This document shows, piece by piece, positions 27,038 through 39,168 of a DNA stretch of 64,000 nt (the stretch's first letter is position 1; each line of letters begins with the position of its first letter). Source of the DNA: Betaproteobacteria bacterium (GTDB lineage Bacteria; Pseudomonadota; Gammaproteobacteria; Burkholderiales; SG8-39); contig JACRAS010000177.1 of the NCBI GenBank assembly GCA_016234705.1, forward strand, positions 27,058 to 91,057. Direction: 5' to 3'. Made by a program: the position numbers and the translations under genes. Under the pieces are notes generated by a model. That model saw only the letters and a list, made by a program, of their open reading frames with translations. It did not search any database and was not told where the DNA came from.

Positions 27038-27922
27038 CTACTTGTTTACCACCAGCGGCTTGAAATCGAGTTCGGCGCGTATCTTCTCGGCCATCGCATT
27101 GGCCTCTTTGCGGTTGCGGTAAGGGCCCAGATGCAGGCGGAACAGCTTGCCGCGAAGCTGGATCTGCACCGGCTGGTCCAGCCAGGAAAGCTGCTGCTGG
27201 ATTCTGTCGCGAAAGCTTTCGGCATTCGCGCGCGCGGAGAACGCGCCCAGTTGCAGATAGATGCCCGCGGTTTCGGTCGTCACTGGGATGGCCGCCTCGG
27301 CAGGCGGCGCCGACCGGGCCAGCACGATGGCCTCCACTTCCACCGCGGCGATGCCGGATTCCGCAAAGCCGAGCTTATAGGCGGCGGCGAACGACAGGTC
27401 CATCATGCGTCCGGATGAAAACGGTCCACGGTCGTTGATGCGCACCACCGCCGACTTGCCGTTTTGCAGATTGGTGACGCGGGCGTAGCTCGGCACCGGC
27501 AGCGTGGGGTGCGCCGCGCTCATGGCGTACATGTCGTAGATCTCGCCGCTCCAGGTGCGCTGGCCATGGAACTTGCGCCCGTACCACGAGGCCGTGCCCT
27601 GTTTCCTATGCGCGGAAAACTCCTTCTCCGGCACGTATTCCTTGCCGAACACGACGTAAGCGTCATTGGCGTGGGCGTGCAGGGGCTCGGGCTTGGGCCG
27701 GGCGTCGGCGATGGCCTCCAGATCGACCGGCGGCGCGCCGTCGGGGCCGTCGTCCTTGTAATAGCCGCCGGGACGGCGCAGCAACTGCGCCACGGGCATG
27801 CTCGCCGGTTTCGCCGGCGCGGCCTGCGGCGCAGGGCTCTGCGATGCCGAGCCCTGCTGTTGCAGCTCAGCGCAGCCGTACAGCGGCAGCACCAGGCCAA
27901 GCGCGTACAGACTGTGTTTCAT
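27038..27922 (-). CDS. rlpA: RlpA-family septal ring lytic transglycosylase, second copy
   Basis: A 294-residue lipoprotein: signal MKHSLYALGLVLPLYGC (lipobox LYGC). A double-psi beta-barrel catalytic domain follows (GTASWYGRKFHGQRTWSGE, NDRGPFSSGRMMDLS), and then a C-terminal SPOR domain (GIYLQLGAFSARANAESF, LHLGPYRNRKEA). SPOR domains bind denuded peptidoglycan at the septum, where RlpA cleaves glycan strands. It starts 13 bp after the other rlpA copy and has the same layout, so a tandem duplication is likely. Confidence 0.88.
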   Translation of the reverse strand: MKHSLYALGLVLPLYGCAELQQQGSASQSPAPQAAPAKPASMPVAQLLRRPGGYYKDDGPDGAPPVDLEAIADARPKPEPLHAHANDAYVVFGKEYVPEKEFSAHRKQGTASWYGRKFHGQRTWSGEIYDMYAMSAAHPTLPVPSYARVTNLQNGKSAVVRINDRGPFSSGRMMDLSFAAAYKLGFAESGIAAVEVEAIVLARSAPPAEAAIPVTTETAGIYLQLGAFSARANAESFRDRIQQQLSWLDQPVQIQLRGKLFRLHLGPYRNRKEANAMAEKIRAELDFKPLVVNK

Positions 27923-27935
27923 TCCGCCGCTTCTC

Positions 27936-29021
27936 CTATCGCACCACGACGACCGGTTTGAATTGCAGCGCCTCGCGGATTTTGTCGGCCATGCCGTTGG
28001 CCTCGTCGCGGCTGCGGTAAGGGCCCAAGTGCAGGCGGAACATGCCGTCGCGCGAGTAAACTTGGATCGCGTCATTGAGCCATGCGAGCTGCTGATAGAC
28101 GCGGATGCGGAAATTCTCGGCGTTGTCGCGCCCGGAGAAGGCGCCAAGCTGCAGGTAGATGCCGCTCGCCTCGGCATCGACGGGAATCGCTTGCACCGGC
28201 TTGGCAGACTCAGGCTGCAACGCGCTCGCCGCCGCCGGAATCACCGGGGCCAGCGCTTGCGTTTCGGCAACCGGCTGCGCCTCGTTTGCCCGTGGCGCTG
28301 CGGCGGCGGTCACGGGCGGTATCGCCTGCCGCCGTCTTGCGGCGATCATGGGCAGGTCCTCGCGCGTGATGGCTTCGACCTCGACGGATGCGCTGCCGGC
28401 CCCGGCGTAGCCGAGTTTGTATGCAGCGGCGTAGGATAAATCGACCAAGCGCCCGGAATGAAACGGCCCGCGGTCGTTGACGCGCACGATCACGCTGCGG
28501 CCGTTGGCGAGGTTGGTCACGCGGGCGTAGCTCGGGATCGGCAGCGTCGCGTGCGCGGCGCTCATGGCGTACATGTCGTAGGGTTCGCCGCCGGAGGTAC
28601 GCTGGCCGTGGAACTTGCGTCCGTACCAACTGCCGATGCCCCGCTGCCGGTAGGGCGCGAGCGTCTTGTATGGCACGTACTGCAGGCCGAATACGGTGTA
28701 GGGATTGTTGGCAAAGCGGTGCAGTGGCTCGAGCTTGGGCTCGGCATCCTCGATTTGATCCAGGTTCGCCGGCGGATTGTCGCCCGGGCCGTCGTCCTGG
28801 TAGTAGCCGCCACCGCTGCCGCGCGGCGCCGTGGCGGCGGGGGCAGGCTTAGGCGTAATGACAGCGGTGTTGCGCTCGACCGCCGCCCGCTTGGGCGCGC
28901 TGCCGCACGCGGCCAGGATCAGCGCGGGAGCGAGTGCAAGCAGGAGGCGTAGCGCAAAGAAGCTGAAGCTGTTCTTCGCGCCCCTTGCGTTTCGTTGCGG
29001 CGGTTGTGTTTCCCTGCTCAA
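27936..29021 (-). CDS. rlpA: RlpA-family septal ring lytic transglycosylase, first copy
   Basis: A 361-residue lipoprotein with lipobox LAACG in a signal sequence that follows a longer cytoplasmic start (MSRETQPPQRNARG). The DPBB domain has GIGSWYGRKFHGQRTSGGE and NDRGPFHSGRLVDLS. An Ala/Pro-rich linker separates it from a C-terminal SPOR domain (GIYLQLGAFSGRDNAENF). Its ATG overlaps the rodA stop by 4 bp, so it belongs to the mre-mrd transcript. The paralogue downstream differs mainly in a shorter linker. Confidence 0.9.
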   Translation of the reverse strand: MSRETQPPQRNARGAKNSFSFFALRLLLALAPALILAACGSAPKRAAVERNTAVITPKPAPAATAPRGSGGGYYQDDGPGDNPPANLDQIEDAEPKLEPLHRFANNPYTVFGLQYVPYKTLAPYRQRGIGSWYGRKFHGQRTSGGEPYDMYAMSAAHATLPIPSYARVTNLANGRSVIVRVNDRGPFHSGRLVDLSYAAAYKLGYAGAGSASVEVEAITREDLPMIAARRRQAIPPVTAAAAPRANEAQPVAETQALAPVIPAAASALQPESAKPVQAIPVDAEASGIYLQLGAFSGRDNAENFRIRVYQQLAWLNDAIQVYSRDGMFRLHLGPYRSRDEANGMADKIREALQFKPVVVVR

Positions 29022-30112
29022 GTCTGTACCAGCTTGCGGTGCCTGTGGATGCTCATCAGTATGCCGATGCCGAGGAACAGCGTCACCAGCGCGGTGCCGC
29101 CGAAGGATACCAGCGGCAGCGGCACGCCCACCACCGGCAGGATGCCGCTGACCATGCCGATGTTGACGAAAACATAGGTGAAAAACGTCAGCGTCACGGC
29201 CCCGGCCAGGAGCCGCGCGAAAAAAGTGGGCGCATTAGCGGCGATGGTGAGGCCGCGGCCGATGAGCAGCAGATACAGCAGCAGCAGCAGGCAGTTGCCG
29301 ATCAGGCCGAATTCCTCCGAGAATACGGCGAAGATGAAGTCGGTGGAGCGCTCCGGGATGAACTCCAGGTGCGCCTGCGTGCCTTTCAACCAGCCTTTGC
29401 CGGCGAGCCCACCCGAGCCGACAGCGATAACCGACTGAATGATGTGATAGCCCGCGCCCAGCGGGTCGGAGGTCGGATCGAGCAGGGTCAGGATGCGGCG
29501 GCGCTGATAGTCGTGCATCAGCGACCACAGGAAAGGCAGGCTGGCGCAGGCTGCGAGCGCGAGGCCGATCAGGATTTTCCAGGCGAGGCCGGCGAGGAAA
29601 ATTACGTAGAAACCCGCCGCCGTCACCAGCAACGCGGTGCCTAGGTCGGGTTGGCGCGCGATCAGCAGCACCGGCACGGCGAGCAGCAGGCTGGCGACGA
29701 AGTAGTCGCGCAGCCTCAGTGTCGCCTCGTGCTTGTGGAAATACCAGGCCAGCATCAGCGGCATGGCGATTTTCATGATCTCAGAGGGCTGGATGCGGGT
29801 GACGCCTACGTTCAGCCAGCGGCGCGCGCCGTTGACGACCTCGCCGAACAGCGCCACCGCGACCAGCAGCGCGAGGCCGAGCGCGTAGGCGGGACGAGCG
29901 AAGCGCATCAGCGTCTGCGGCTGGAATTGTGCCACCGCCCACATCGCGCTGAGCGCCACCAGGATGTTGGCCGCCTGACCGGCGACGCGGGACGGCGTTT
30001 CCTGCGCGGCGCTCGCCAGGGTGATGATGCCAAGCAGCAGCAGCGCGAACGCGAGCGCGAACAGCGGCGCATCGATCTTGTCGGTCAACCTGAGCCAGAG
30101 CGTCTTAATCAT
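29018..30112 (-). CDS. rodA: RodA, rod-shape SEDS peptidoglycan glycosyltransferase
   Basis: A SEDS-family polymerase of lipid II, partner of PBP2 in the elongation complex; 364 residues with about ten membrane spans. Typical parts are GARRWLNVGVTRIQPSEIMK, ARQPDLGTALLV, GYHIIQSVIAVGSGGLAGKG and FIPERSTDFIFAVFSEEFG. It overlaps the mrdA 3' end by 8 bp and the rlpA start by 4 bp, so translation is coupled along the operon. Confidence 0.95.
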   Translation of the reverse strand: MIKTLWLRLTDKIDAPLFALAFALLLLGIITLASAAQETPSRVAGQAANILVALSAMWAVAQFQPQTLMRFARPAYALGLALLVAVALFGEVVNGARRWLNVGVTRIQPSEIMKIAMPLMLAWYFHKHEATLRLRDYFVASLLLAVPVLLIARQPDLGTALLVTAAGFYVIFLAGLAWKILIGLALAACASLPFLWSLMHDYQRRRILTLLDPTSDPLGAGYHIIQSVIAVGSGGLAGKGWLKGTQAHLEFIPERSTDFIFAVFSEEFGLIGNCLLLLLYLLLIGRGLTIAANAPTFFARLLAGAVTLTFFTYVFVNIGMVSGILPVVGVPLPLVSFGGTALVTLFLGIGILMSIHRHRKLVQT

Positions 30113-32003
30113 CGTCGTCGTCCGCAGGGACCTCTGCGGCAGGTTTGTCGATGCGTTTGCCGAGCAGGTAATAGTCCAGCACCTGGCGCGCGATCGGCGC
30201 CGCCGCGCGCGCGCCGAAGCCGGCGTTTTCCACCACTACCGCGAGCGCGATCTTCGGGCTTTCCAGCGGAGCGAAGGCGATGAACAGGGCGTGATCGCGG
30301 TGGCGCTCGGCCACGCGCTTCTCGTCGTATTTCTCGTTCTGCTTCAGCGCCACCACCTGCGCCGTGCCGGTCTTGCCGGCGCTGGTGTACTCGGCCTTGG
30401 CGAAAGCGCGCGCACCCGTGCCTTCGGTGTTCACGCCGGCCAGGGCGCGCTTGATGAACTCGATGTTCTCCGCTTTCAGCGCTATGGCGCGCTCGACCTT
30501 GGGTTCGACCAGGGTGCGTTCCCCGCTCCTGATGTTCTCGATGTAGTTGACCAGGTGCGGGCGGTAGATGACGCCGTTGTTGGCTATTGTCGCCATCGCC
30601 TGCGCCATCTGCAGCGGCGTGTAGGCGTTGTAGCCCTGGCCGATGCCGATGCTGATGGTTTCGCCGGCATACCATTTCTGCTGCTCGGGTTTCCTGAAGC
30701 GCTTGCGTTTCCACTCCTGCGAGGGCAGCACGCCCGTCGCCTCGCCTTCCACGTCGATGCCGGTTTTCGCGCCGAAGCCGAACTGGCCGATGAAACGCGC
30801 GATGTTGTCGATACCGAGGTCGTTGCCGAGCATGTAGTAATAGGTATCGCAGGAAGCGACGATCGATTTGTACATGTCCACCGTGCCGTGGCCACCGACC
30901 TTGTCGTCGCGAAAGCGATGATTGCCGAACTGGAAAAATCCCGGATCGTAGATCGTCTGTTGCGGCGTGCGTTTGCCCAGTTCGAGCGCGGCCAGTGCCA
31001 TGTAGGGCTTGAACGTCGAGCCGGGCGGATAGGTGCCGGCCAGCGCGCGGTTCACCATCGGCCGGTCTGGCGAGGTGTTGAGCAGGTCCCAGCTCGCGAG
31101 GTCGATGCCTTCGACGAACAGATTGGGATCGAAGCCGGGCTTGGAGACGAAGGCAAGGATGCCGCCGGTGGCCGGCTCGATCGCCACCAGCGCACCGCGA
31201 TTTTCGCCGAAAGCCTGCTCGGCTACGTCCTGCAGGCGGATATCCAGCGTCAGCACCAGGTTGTTGCCCGAGGTGGGGGAGGTGCGCGAGAGCGTTCTCA
31301 CACCGCGGCCACCCGAGTCCACTTCGACCTGCTCGTAGCCGGTGATACCGTGCAGTTCGCTCTCGTAGCTTTGCTCCAGCCCGGTCTTGCCGATGTGGTC
31401 CGTGCCCTTGTAGTTGGCGGCGAGACCCGCGTCTTCGATGTGTTCCGCGTCGCGGTCGTTGATGCGGCCGATGTAGCCGACCAGGTGCGAAGCCAGCTCG
31501 TTCAGGGGATACTGCCGGAACAGACGCGCCTGGATGTCGACACCGGGGAAGCGGTAACGGTTGACGGCAAACTTGGCCACCTCTTCGTCGGTCAGGCGCG
31601 TGCGGATCGGCAGGCTGTCCGCCCCCTTAGCTTCGATCATCAGGCGCTTGAAGCGGGTGCGGTCGCTAGCGCGGATGTCGACGATGGCGGCCAGTTCGTC
31701 GATGGTCTTTTCCAGGTCGGCGACCTTGCCCGGGAAAATCTCCAGCGTGTAAGCCGAGTAATTGCGCGCCAGCGCGGTGCCGCTGCGGTCGAGTATGAGC
31801 CCGCGATTGGGCATGATGGGCACGATGGAAATGCGGTTGTCCTCGGCCTTGGTGCGGTAATAGTCGTACTGCAGTATCTGCAGGTAGACCAGGCGCAGCA
31901 GCAGCAGCGAGAAGGCGGCGAGCACGAAAATGCCGGCGATGCCGATGCGCAGTTGGAAAAAGTACAACTCGCGCTGGTGGTCCTTGAATTCGGCTAGGAG
32001 CAT
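30105..32003 (-). CDS. mrdA: Penicillin-binding protein 2 (PBP2/MrdA)
   Basis: Elongation-specific transpeptidase, 632 residues. One N-terminal membrane anchor (about 20-45: IFVLAAFSLLLLRLVYLQI) precedes the dimerisation domain and the transpeptidase domain. The latter has SxxK (PGSTFKPY, near 328), the SCD triplet (SCDTYYYMLG) and KTG (SAGKTGTAQ, near 541). The C-terminus is acidic (ADDDDD). The ATG directly follows a CTAG heptad array and has no Shine-Dalgarno sequence. It sits between mreD and rodA. Confidence 0.94.
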   Translation of the reverse strand: MLLAEFKDHQRELYFFQLRIGIAGIFVLAAFSLLLLRLVYLQILQYDYYRTKAEDNRISIVPIMPNRGLILDRSGTALARNYSAYTLEIFPGKVADLEKTIDELAAIVDIRASDRTRFKRLMIEAKGADSLPIRTRLTDEEVAKFAVNRYRFPGVDIQARLFRQYPLNELASHLVGYIGRINDRDAEHIEDAGLAANYKGTDHIGKTGLEQSYESELHGITGYEQVEVDSGGRGVRTLSRTSPTSGNNLVLTLDIRLQDVAEQAFGENRGALVAIEPATGGILAFVSKPGFDPNLFVEGIDLASWDLLNTSPDRPMVNRALAGTYPPGSTFKPYMALAALELGKRTPQQTIYDPGFFQFGNHRFRDDKVGGHGTVDMYKSIVASCDTYYYMLGNDLGIDNIARFIGQFGFGAKTGIDVEGEATGVLPSQEWKRKRFRKPEQQKWYAGETISIGIGQGYNAYTPLQMAQAMATIANNGVIYRPHLVNYIENIRSGERTLVEPKVERAIALKAENIEFIKRALAGVNTEGTGARAFAKAEYTSAGKTGTAQVVALKQNEKYDEKRVAERHRDHALFIAFAPLESPKIALAVVVENAGFGARAAAPIARQVLDYYLLGKRIDKPAAEVPADDDDD

Positions 32004-32004
32004 G

Positions 32005-32129
32005 CTAGAAACTAGTATCTAGAGACTAGAAACTAGAGAAAAGCAATGCTTGCCGAGCACAAGGGAGCGTGTAATACAAGACCAGTTCGTCGCACGTCGC
32101 ATGATTTTCTCCAGTTTCTAGTCTTTAGA
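32005..32129. repeat. CTAG heptad array between mreD and mrdA
   Basis: Five consecutive heptads (CTAGAAA, CTAGTAT, CTAGAGA, CTAGAAA, CTAGAGA; 32005-32039) face a complementary arm near 32109-32129 (CTCCAGTTTCTAGTCTTTAGA). The right arm overlaps the mreD stop codon, and the left arm ends one base from the mrdA ATG. CTAG is a rare tetramer in proteobacterial DNA, which makes the array stand out. Confidence 0.85.
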
Positions 32130-32646
32130 TCGGTCTATTTTCATCCATCATCTCGGCTTGCCGCTGCGGCAGCAGCAGCAGGAAGCTCAGCACCGGCCAC
32201 AGCGCCGCGCAAATGAAACTGCCGGCGAAATAGGTCCAGCCGGGGAAGCCGGCGCCGGCGGCGATGCGTATCACCAACGTCAGCAACTGCGTCGACAACA
32301 GCAGCAGCAGCAAGTGCAGCGCCTGCTGCCACAGCGGGAACCAGAGGATGCGCCGGTGCACGGCGAGGGCGAGGAAAGCGAGCACCGAGTAGCCGAGCGC
32401 GTGCTGGCCGAGCAGCGCGCCGTTGCCGACGTCGAGCAGGAGGCCCAGTGTCCAGGCGACACCGATGCCGACCCGGCGCGGCTGGTGGATGCACCAGAAG
32501 GCGAGCACCGCGGCGGTGAGGTCCGGCACGCCCGCGCTATTGCGCCAGGGCAACAGGTTGAACAGCAGCGCCAGCGCCACGGTCAGCACGATGAAGCTGA
32601 CTTTGGCCGGCAGCAGGATGCGCTGCGCTCGCTGTTGCAGCTCCAT
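32125..32646 (-). CDS. mreD: MreD, rod shape-determining membrane protein
   Basis: A 173-residue membrane protein of the elongation complex with about five hydrophobic helices (KVSFIVLTVALALLFNLLPW, LLDVGNGALLGQHALGYSVL, ALWPVLSFLLLLP). It is short and has no enzymatic motif, as usual for MreD. The ATG at 32646 starts one base after the mreC stop (TAGCATG). Its stop codon lies inside the CTAG array that leads to mrdA. Confidence 0.92.
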   Translation of the reverse strand: MELQQRAQRILLPAKVSFIVLTVALALLFNLLPWRNSAGVPDLTAAVLAFWCIHQPRRVGIGVAWTLGLLLDVGNGALLGQHALGYSVLAFLALAVHRRILWFPLWQQALHLLLLLLSTQLLTLVIRIAAGAGFPGWTYFAGSFICAALWPVLSFLLLLPQRQAEMMDENRPI

Positions 32647-32647
32647 G

Positions 32648-33550
32648 CTATTCGCGCTTCCTCGAGCGCTTGCTCCTGGACGGCTTCTGCGGCTCGGCTT
32701 CCGCCGGCGGCGGCGCTTTGGCTTCGCCCGACAGTACCAGCAACTGGCGATAGCGCTCGGTGCCCGCGGTCGGTGTGAGGGTGATCTTGGCAAAAGCATA
32801 CGCCGCGTCGCGCTCGATGCGCGCCACCGTGGCCACCGGCAGTCCCGGCGGGTAGGTGCCGTCTATGCCCGAGGTGACCAGCGTGTCGCCGTTGCGGATG
32901 TCGGCATTGGCGGCCATGAAGCGCAGGTCGAGCATGCCGCCCTCGGCGCCGCCGTAGGCGACCGCGCGCAATCCGTTTCTTTGCACCTGCAACGGGATCG
33001 CCTGGTCCTTGTCGGAGAGCAGCGTCACTTCGCTCATGAGCAGATACACGCGTGTCACCTGGCCGATCACGCCGACGTCGTCGATCACCGGCTGGCCCGC
33101 CTTAATGCCGCTCTGCGACCCCTTGTCGATCACCACCTTGCGCGAAAACGGGTCGCGTCCGGCGTAGAGGATCTCGGCAAACACCGATTTGCCCGGCAAC
33201 CGTTCCTGCGCCTCGAGCAAGCGGCGCAACTGATTGTTCTCCTCCTTCAGCGCCTCCAGTCGCAGCAGCTCCGGCGCAGCGCGCAGCGCTTTTATCCTGA
33301 GCGCGGTGTTGTCCTCCCGCAGCGCCGCGGTGCTGCCGAAGTAATTGGCCACGCCGTGGAACAGGTCCACCGGCGCCATGGCGACGCGCTGTATCGGGTA
33401 GGCGGCGAACGCCACCACCTGGCGCACGCCCTCGGCATAGCGAAAGCGCGCATCGAGCACCATCAGCAGGACGGCGAGCGAAACGAAGAAGCTGAGGCGG
33501 ACCAGGGGCGCCGGGCCACGGTTGAAGAACGGTGGCGGCTGGGGTTCCAC
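32648..33550 (-). CDS. mreC: MreC, rod shape-determining protein
   Basis: A 300-residue bitopic protein. It has a cytoplasmic start (MEPQPPPFFNRGPAP), a single membrane span (LSFFVSLAVLLMVLDARF), a periplasmic coiled coil (about 65-105) and the MreC beta-domains (VIDKGSQSGIKAGQPVID, GNGDTLVTSG-like). The tail is basic and Pro-rich. The start is GTG at 33550, directly behind a CTAG heptad array and without a Shine-Dalgarno sequence. It links MreB to the wall-synthesis enzymes in the periplasm. Confidence 0.92.
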   Translation of the reverse strand: MEPQPPPFFNRGPAPLVRLSFFVSLAVLLMVLDARFRYAEGVRQVVAFAAYPIQRVAMAPVDLFHGVANYFGSTAALREDNTALRIKALRAAPELLRLEALKEENNQLRRLLEAQERLPGKSVFAEILYAGRDPFSRKVVIDKGSQSGIKAGQPVIDDVGVIGQVTRVYLLMSEVTLLSDKDQAIPLQVQRNGLRAVAYGGAEGGMLDLRFMAANADIRNGDTLVTSGIDGTYPPGLPVATVARIERDAAYAFAKITLTPTAGTERYRQLLVLSGEAKAPPPAEAEPQKPSRSKRSRKRE

Positions 33551-33551
33551 G

Positions 33552-34730
<1,179 letters not shown>

Positions 34731-34765
34731 ACCGCACTTTAACGCACCGTTTGCACGCAAATTCC

Positions 34766-35053
34766 ATGTCCCTGTCTTTGCCGGAAGTTAAGCGGGTCGC
34801 CTTGCTCGCCCGTATCGAAATTACCGATGGCGAGGCGGAGGCGGTACAAGGCCAGCTGAATAACATATTCAAGCTCATCGAGCAGATGCAATCGGTCGAT
34901 ACCGAGGGCATCACGCCGATGGCGCACGCCCAGGACGTGGTGCAGCGCCTGCGCGAGGACCGGGTCAGCGAAACCGACCAGCACGCACTCTACCAGTCCA
35001 TCGCACCGCAGGTGGAGAATGGGCTGTACCTGGTGCCGAAGGTAATCGAATAG
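34766..35053 (+). CDS. gatC: Aspartyl/glutamyl-tRNA amidotransferase subunit C
   Basis: A 95-residue GatC, the small stabilising subunit of the amidotransferase that turns Glu-tRNA(Gln) and Asp-tRNA(Asn) into their amides. Family patterns are [37 protein letters not shown] and LREDRVSE. The ATG at 34766 gives the normal N-terminus ([11 protein letters not shown]); an upstream ATG would add five residues. It heads gatCAB, divergent from mreB. Confidence 0.94.
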   Translation: MSLSLPEVKRVALLARIEITDGEAEAVQGQLNNIFKLIEQMQSVDTEGITPMAHAQDVVQRLREDRVSETDQHALYQSIAPQVENGLYLVPKVIE

Positions 35054-35128
35054 GGAGAACAGAGGGGAGAGGAGGGAGGGGTGTGAGGTCGTGATTTTTC
35101 GCCTCCCTCCTTCCCCTCTCCCGTCCCG
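35054..35128. repeat. Purine/pyrimidine heptad hairpin between gatC and gatA
   Basis: Immediately after the gatC stop a G/A-rich arm (GGGAGAACAGAGGGGAGAGG and on to about 35082) faces a C/T-rich arm (CCTCCCTCCTTCCCCTCTCC, 35102-35121). The arms are complementary with few mismatches and have a roughly 7-base period. The right arm runs up to the gatA ATG, leaving no purine-rich ribosome-binding site. Confidence 0.8.
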
Positions 35129-35130
35129 CC

Positions 35131-36612
<1,482 letters not shown>

Positions 36613-36615
36613 GCG

Positions 36616-38049
<1,434 letters not shown>

Positions 38050-38067
38050 ATGCAGATTTGTGTTAGT

Positions 38068-38495
38068 TGCGCGGACGAAAATCCGTCCGCGCGGTCGTCG
38101 ATTGCGCACGGATGAAAAAGCACGTCCGCACGTAATCGACGATCTTGGATAAAAGCAACCCGAAGCCGTTGTTGCTTTTATCCATAACCGTGATTTTGGT
38201 ACGGATGCGCTTCATATCCGTGCCAAAATCACGGTTGGCGCGCGCAGCGCGCAAGGCCGCTTCCCGATATCGGCAGACATCGGACGATACTTCGGACTTT
38301 GGCGCCTGAGCTTGCGCGGACGGCGGCCCGTCCGCGCGGATCGTCGATTGCGCACGGATGAAAAGCACATCCGCACGCAATCGACGATCTTGTACAAAAC
38401 CCCGTGCTGTCCTTGTTTTATCCAAAACCGTGTTTTCTGTGCGGATGCGGTTTTCATCCGCGCAGAAAACACGGTTGGCGCGCGCAGCGCGCAAG
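38068..38495. repeat. Compound hairpin repeat, locus B (two tandem complete units)
   Basis: This fills the gap between convergent gatB and the DUF4124 gene. Each unit contains GCGGACG/CGTCCGC; then CGATTGCGCACGGATG paired with a CATCCGCACGCAATCG-like arm; then GGATAAAAGCAA/TTGCTTTTATCC (unit 1); then AACCG...CGGTT with 21-22 bp arms (38186-38236 and 38426-38476); then GTTGGCGCGCGCAGCGCGCA (38234 and 38474). A 70-bp linker joins the units. Arms differ in sequence between units but remain paired. Confidence 0.9.
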
Positions 38496-38526
38496 GCTAC
38501 CAGTGGCTAAGACGCTCCAAGCGGCG

Positions 38527-39168
38527 CTATTTCTTTGGCGCCGCCGCGGCCTTCGGTTTTGCGCCCGTGAGTTCCAGATAACGCCGCTTGTCCTCATCAT
38601 ACTTGGCGTTGATATCGCCCAGCTCCTTCTTCTTCGCCGCCAGCGTGTCCTGCTGCCCTTTCAGGTCGATCTCGTTGTTCTTGATATCATCCTGAAGCTT
38701 TTTCGGCATCGGCTTCTTGACGTAGAATTCCTTCTCGGCCGCCAGTTTCTGGGCGCGCTTTTGCGCCTCCTCGATGCGTTTCTCTATCTCCTTCGTCGCT
38801 TCTGCGGCCTGCCTCAGCGCGCGCTGCCGGCCGTCCTCGATGTCCTTTTCGCTGGAATAGGTGTTGAGCAGCGCTTGGTTCTTCCGCTTCTCTTCCTTCG
38901 CCCGCTCCTCCTCCTCTTTCTTGCGTTTTTCCTCGGCTTCGCGCGTTGCGATCTGCTCCGGCGTCAGGGCGGCTTCCCGCTTTTTCACCACAGTCCCCTG
39001 CTTGGACAACTCATCCATTTCCTTGCCCAGGCATTCGGCAGGAGGTGTCTGGGTGTAGTAGGTTTTCCCCTTGCTGTCCTTGCACTTGTACACGGCCTGT
39101 TGCGCGGACGCGGGTTCTGCCGCGAGCGCGACAACGGTTGCCAGAATTGCGATTTGCAGTTTAAACAT
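38527..39168 (-). CDS. DUF4124-domain periplasmic protein with coiled coil
   Basis: A 213-residue exported protein. The signal peptide is MFKLQIAILATVVALAAEPASA. A DUF4124 motif follows (AVYKCKDSKGKTYYTQTPP, with a second Cys in AECLG). A long charged coiled coil follows from about 65 to 195 (EAEEKRKKEEEERAKEEKRK and similar), with an Ala/Lys tail. DUF4124 is widespread in beta- and gammaproteobacteria without a defined function. Its ATG overlaps the pyrE 3' end by 8 bp on the same strand. Confidence 0.82.
   Translation of the reverse strand: MFKLQIAILATVVALAAEPASAQQAVYKCKDSKGKTYYTQTPPAECLGKEMDELSKQGTVVKKREAALTPEQIATREAEEKRKKEEEERAKEEKRKNQALLNTYSSEKDIEDGRQRALRQAAEATKEIEKRIEEAQKRAQKLAAEKEFYVKKPMPKKLQDDIKNNEIDLKGQQDTLAAKKKELGDINAKYDEDKRRYLELTGAKPKAAAAPKK

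Noticed and set aside
30021..31997. 658-codon open frame on the plus strand
   Set aside because: It is fully antisense to mrdA, which has all penicillin-binding protein motifs; no motif is seen in the plus frame.
38063..38494. Open frames of up to 143 codons in the locus B repeat, with similar peptides at locus A
   Set aside because: They arise because the hairpin units lack stops in some frames; similar peptides recur only because the DNA repeats. The covarying stems point to structure and not protein.
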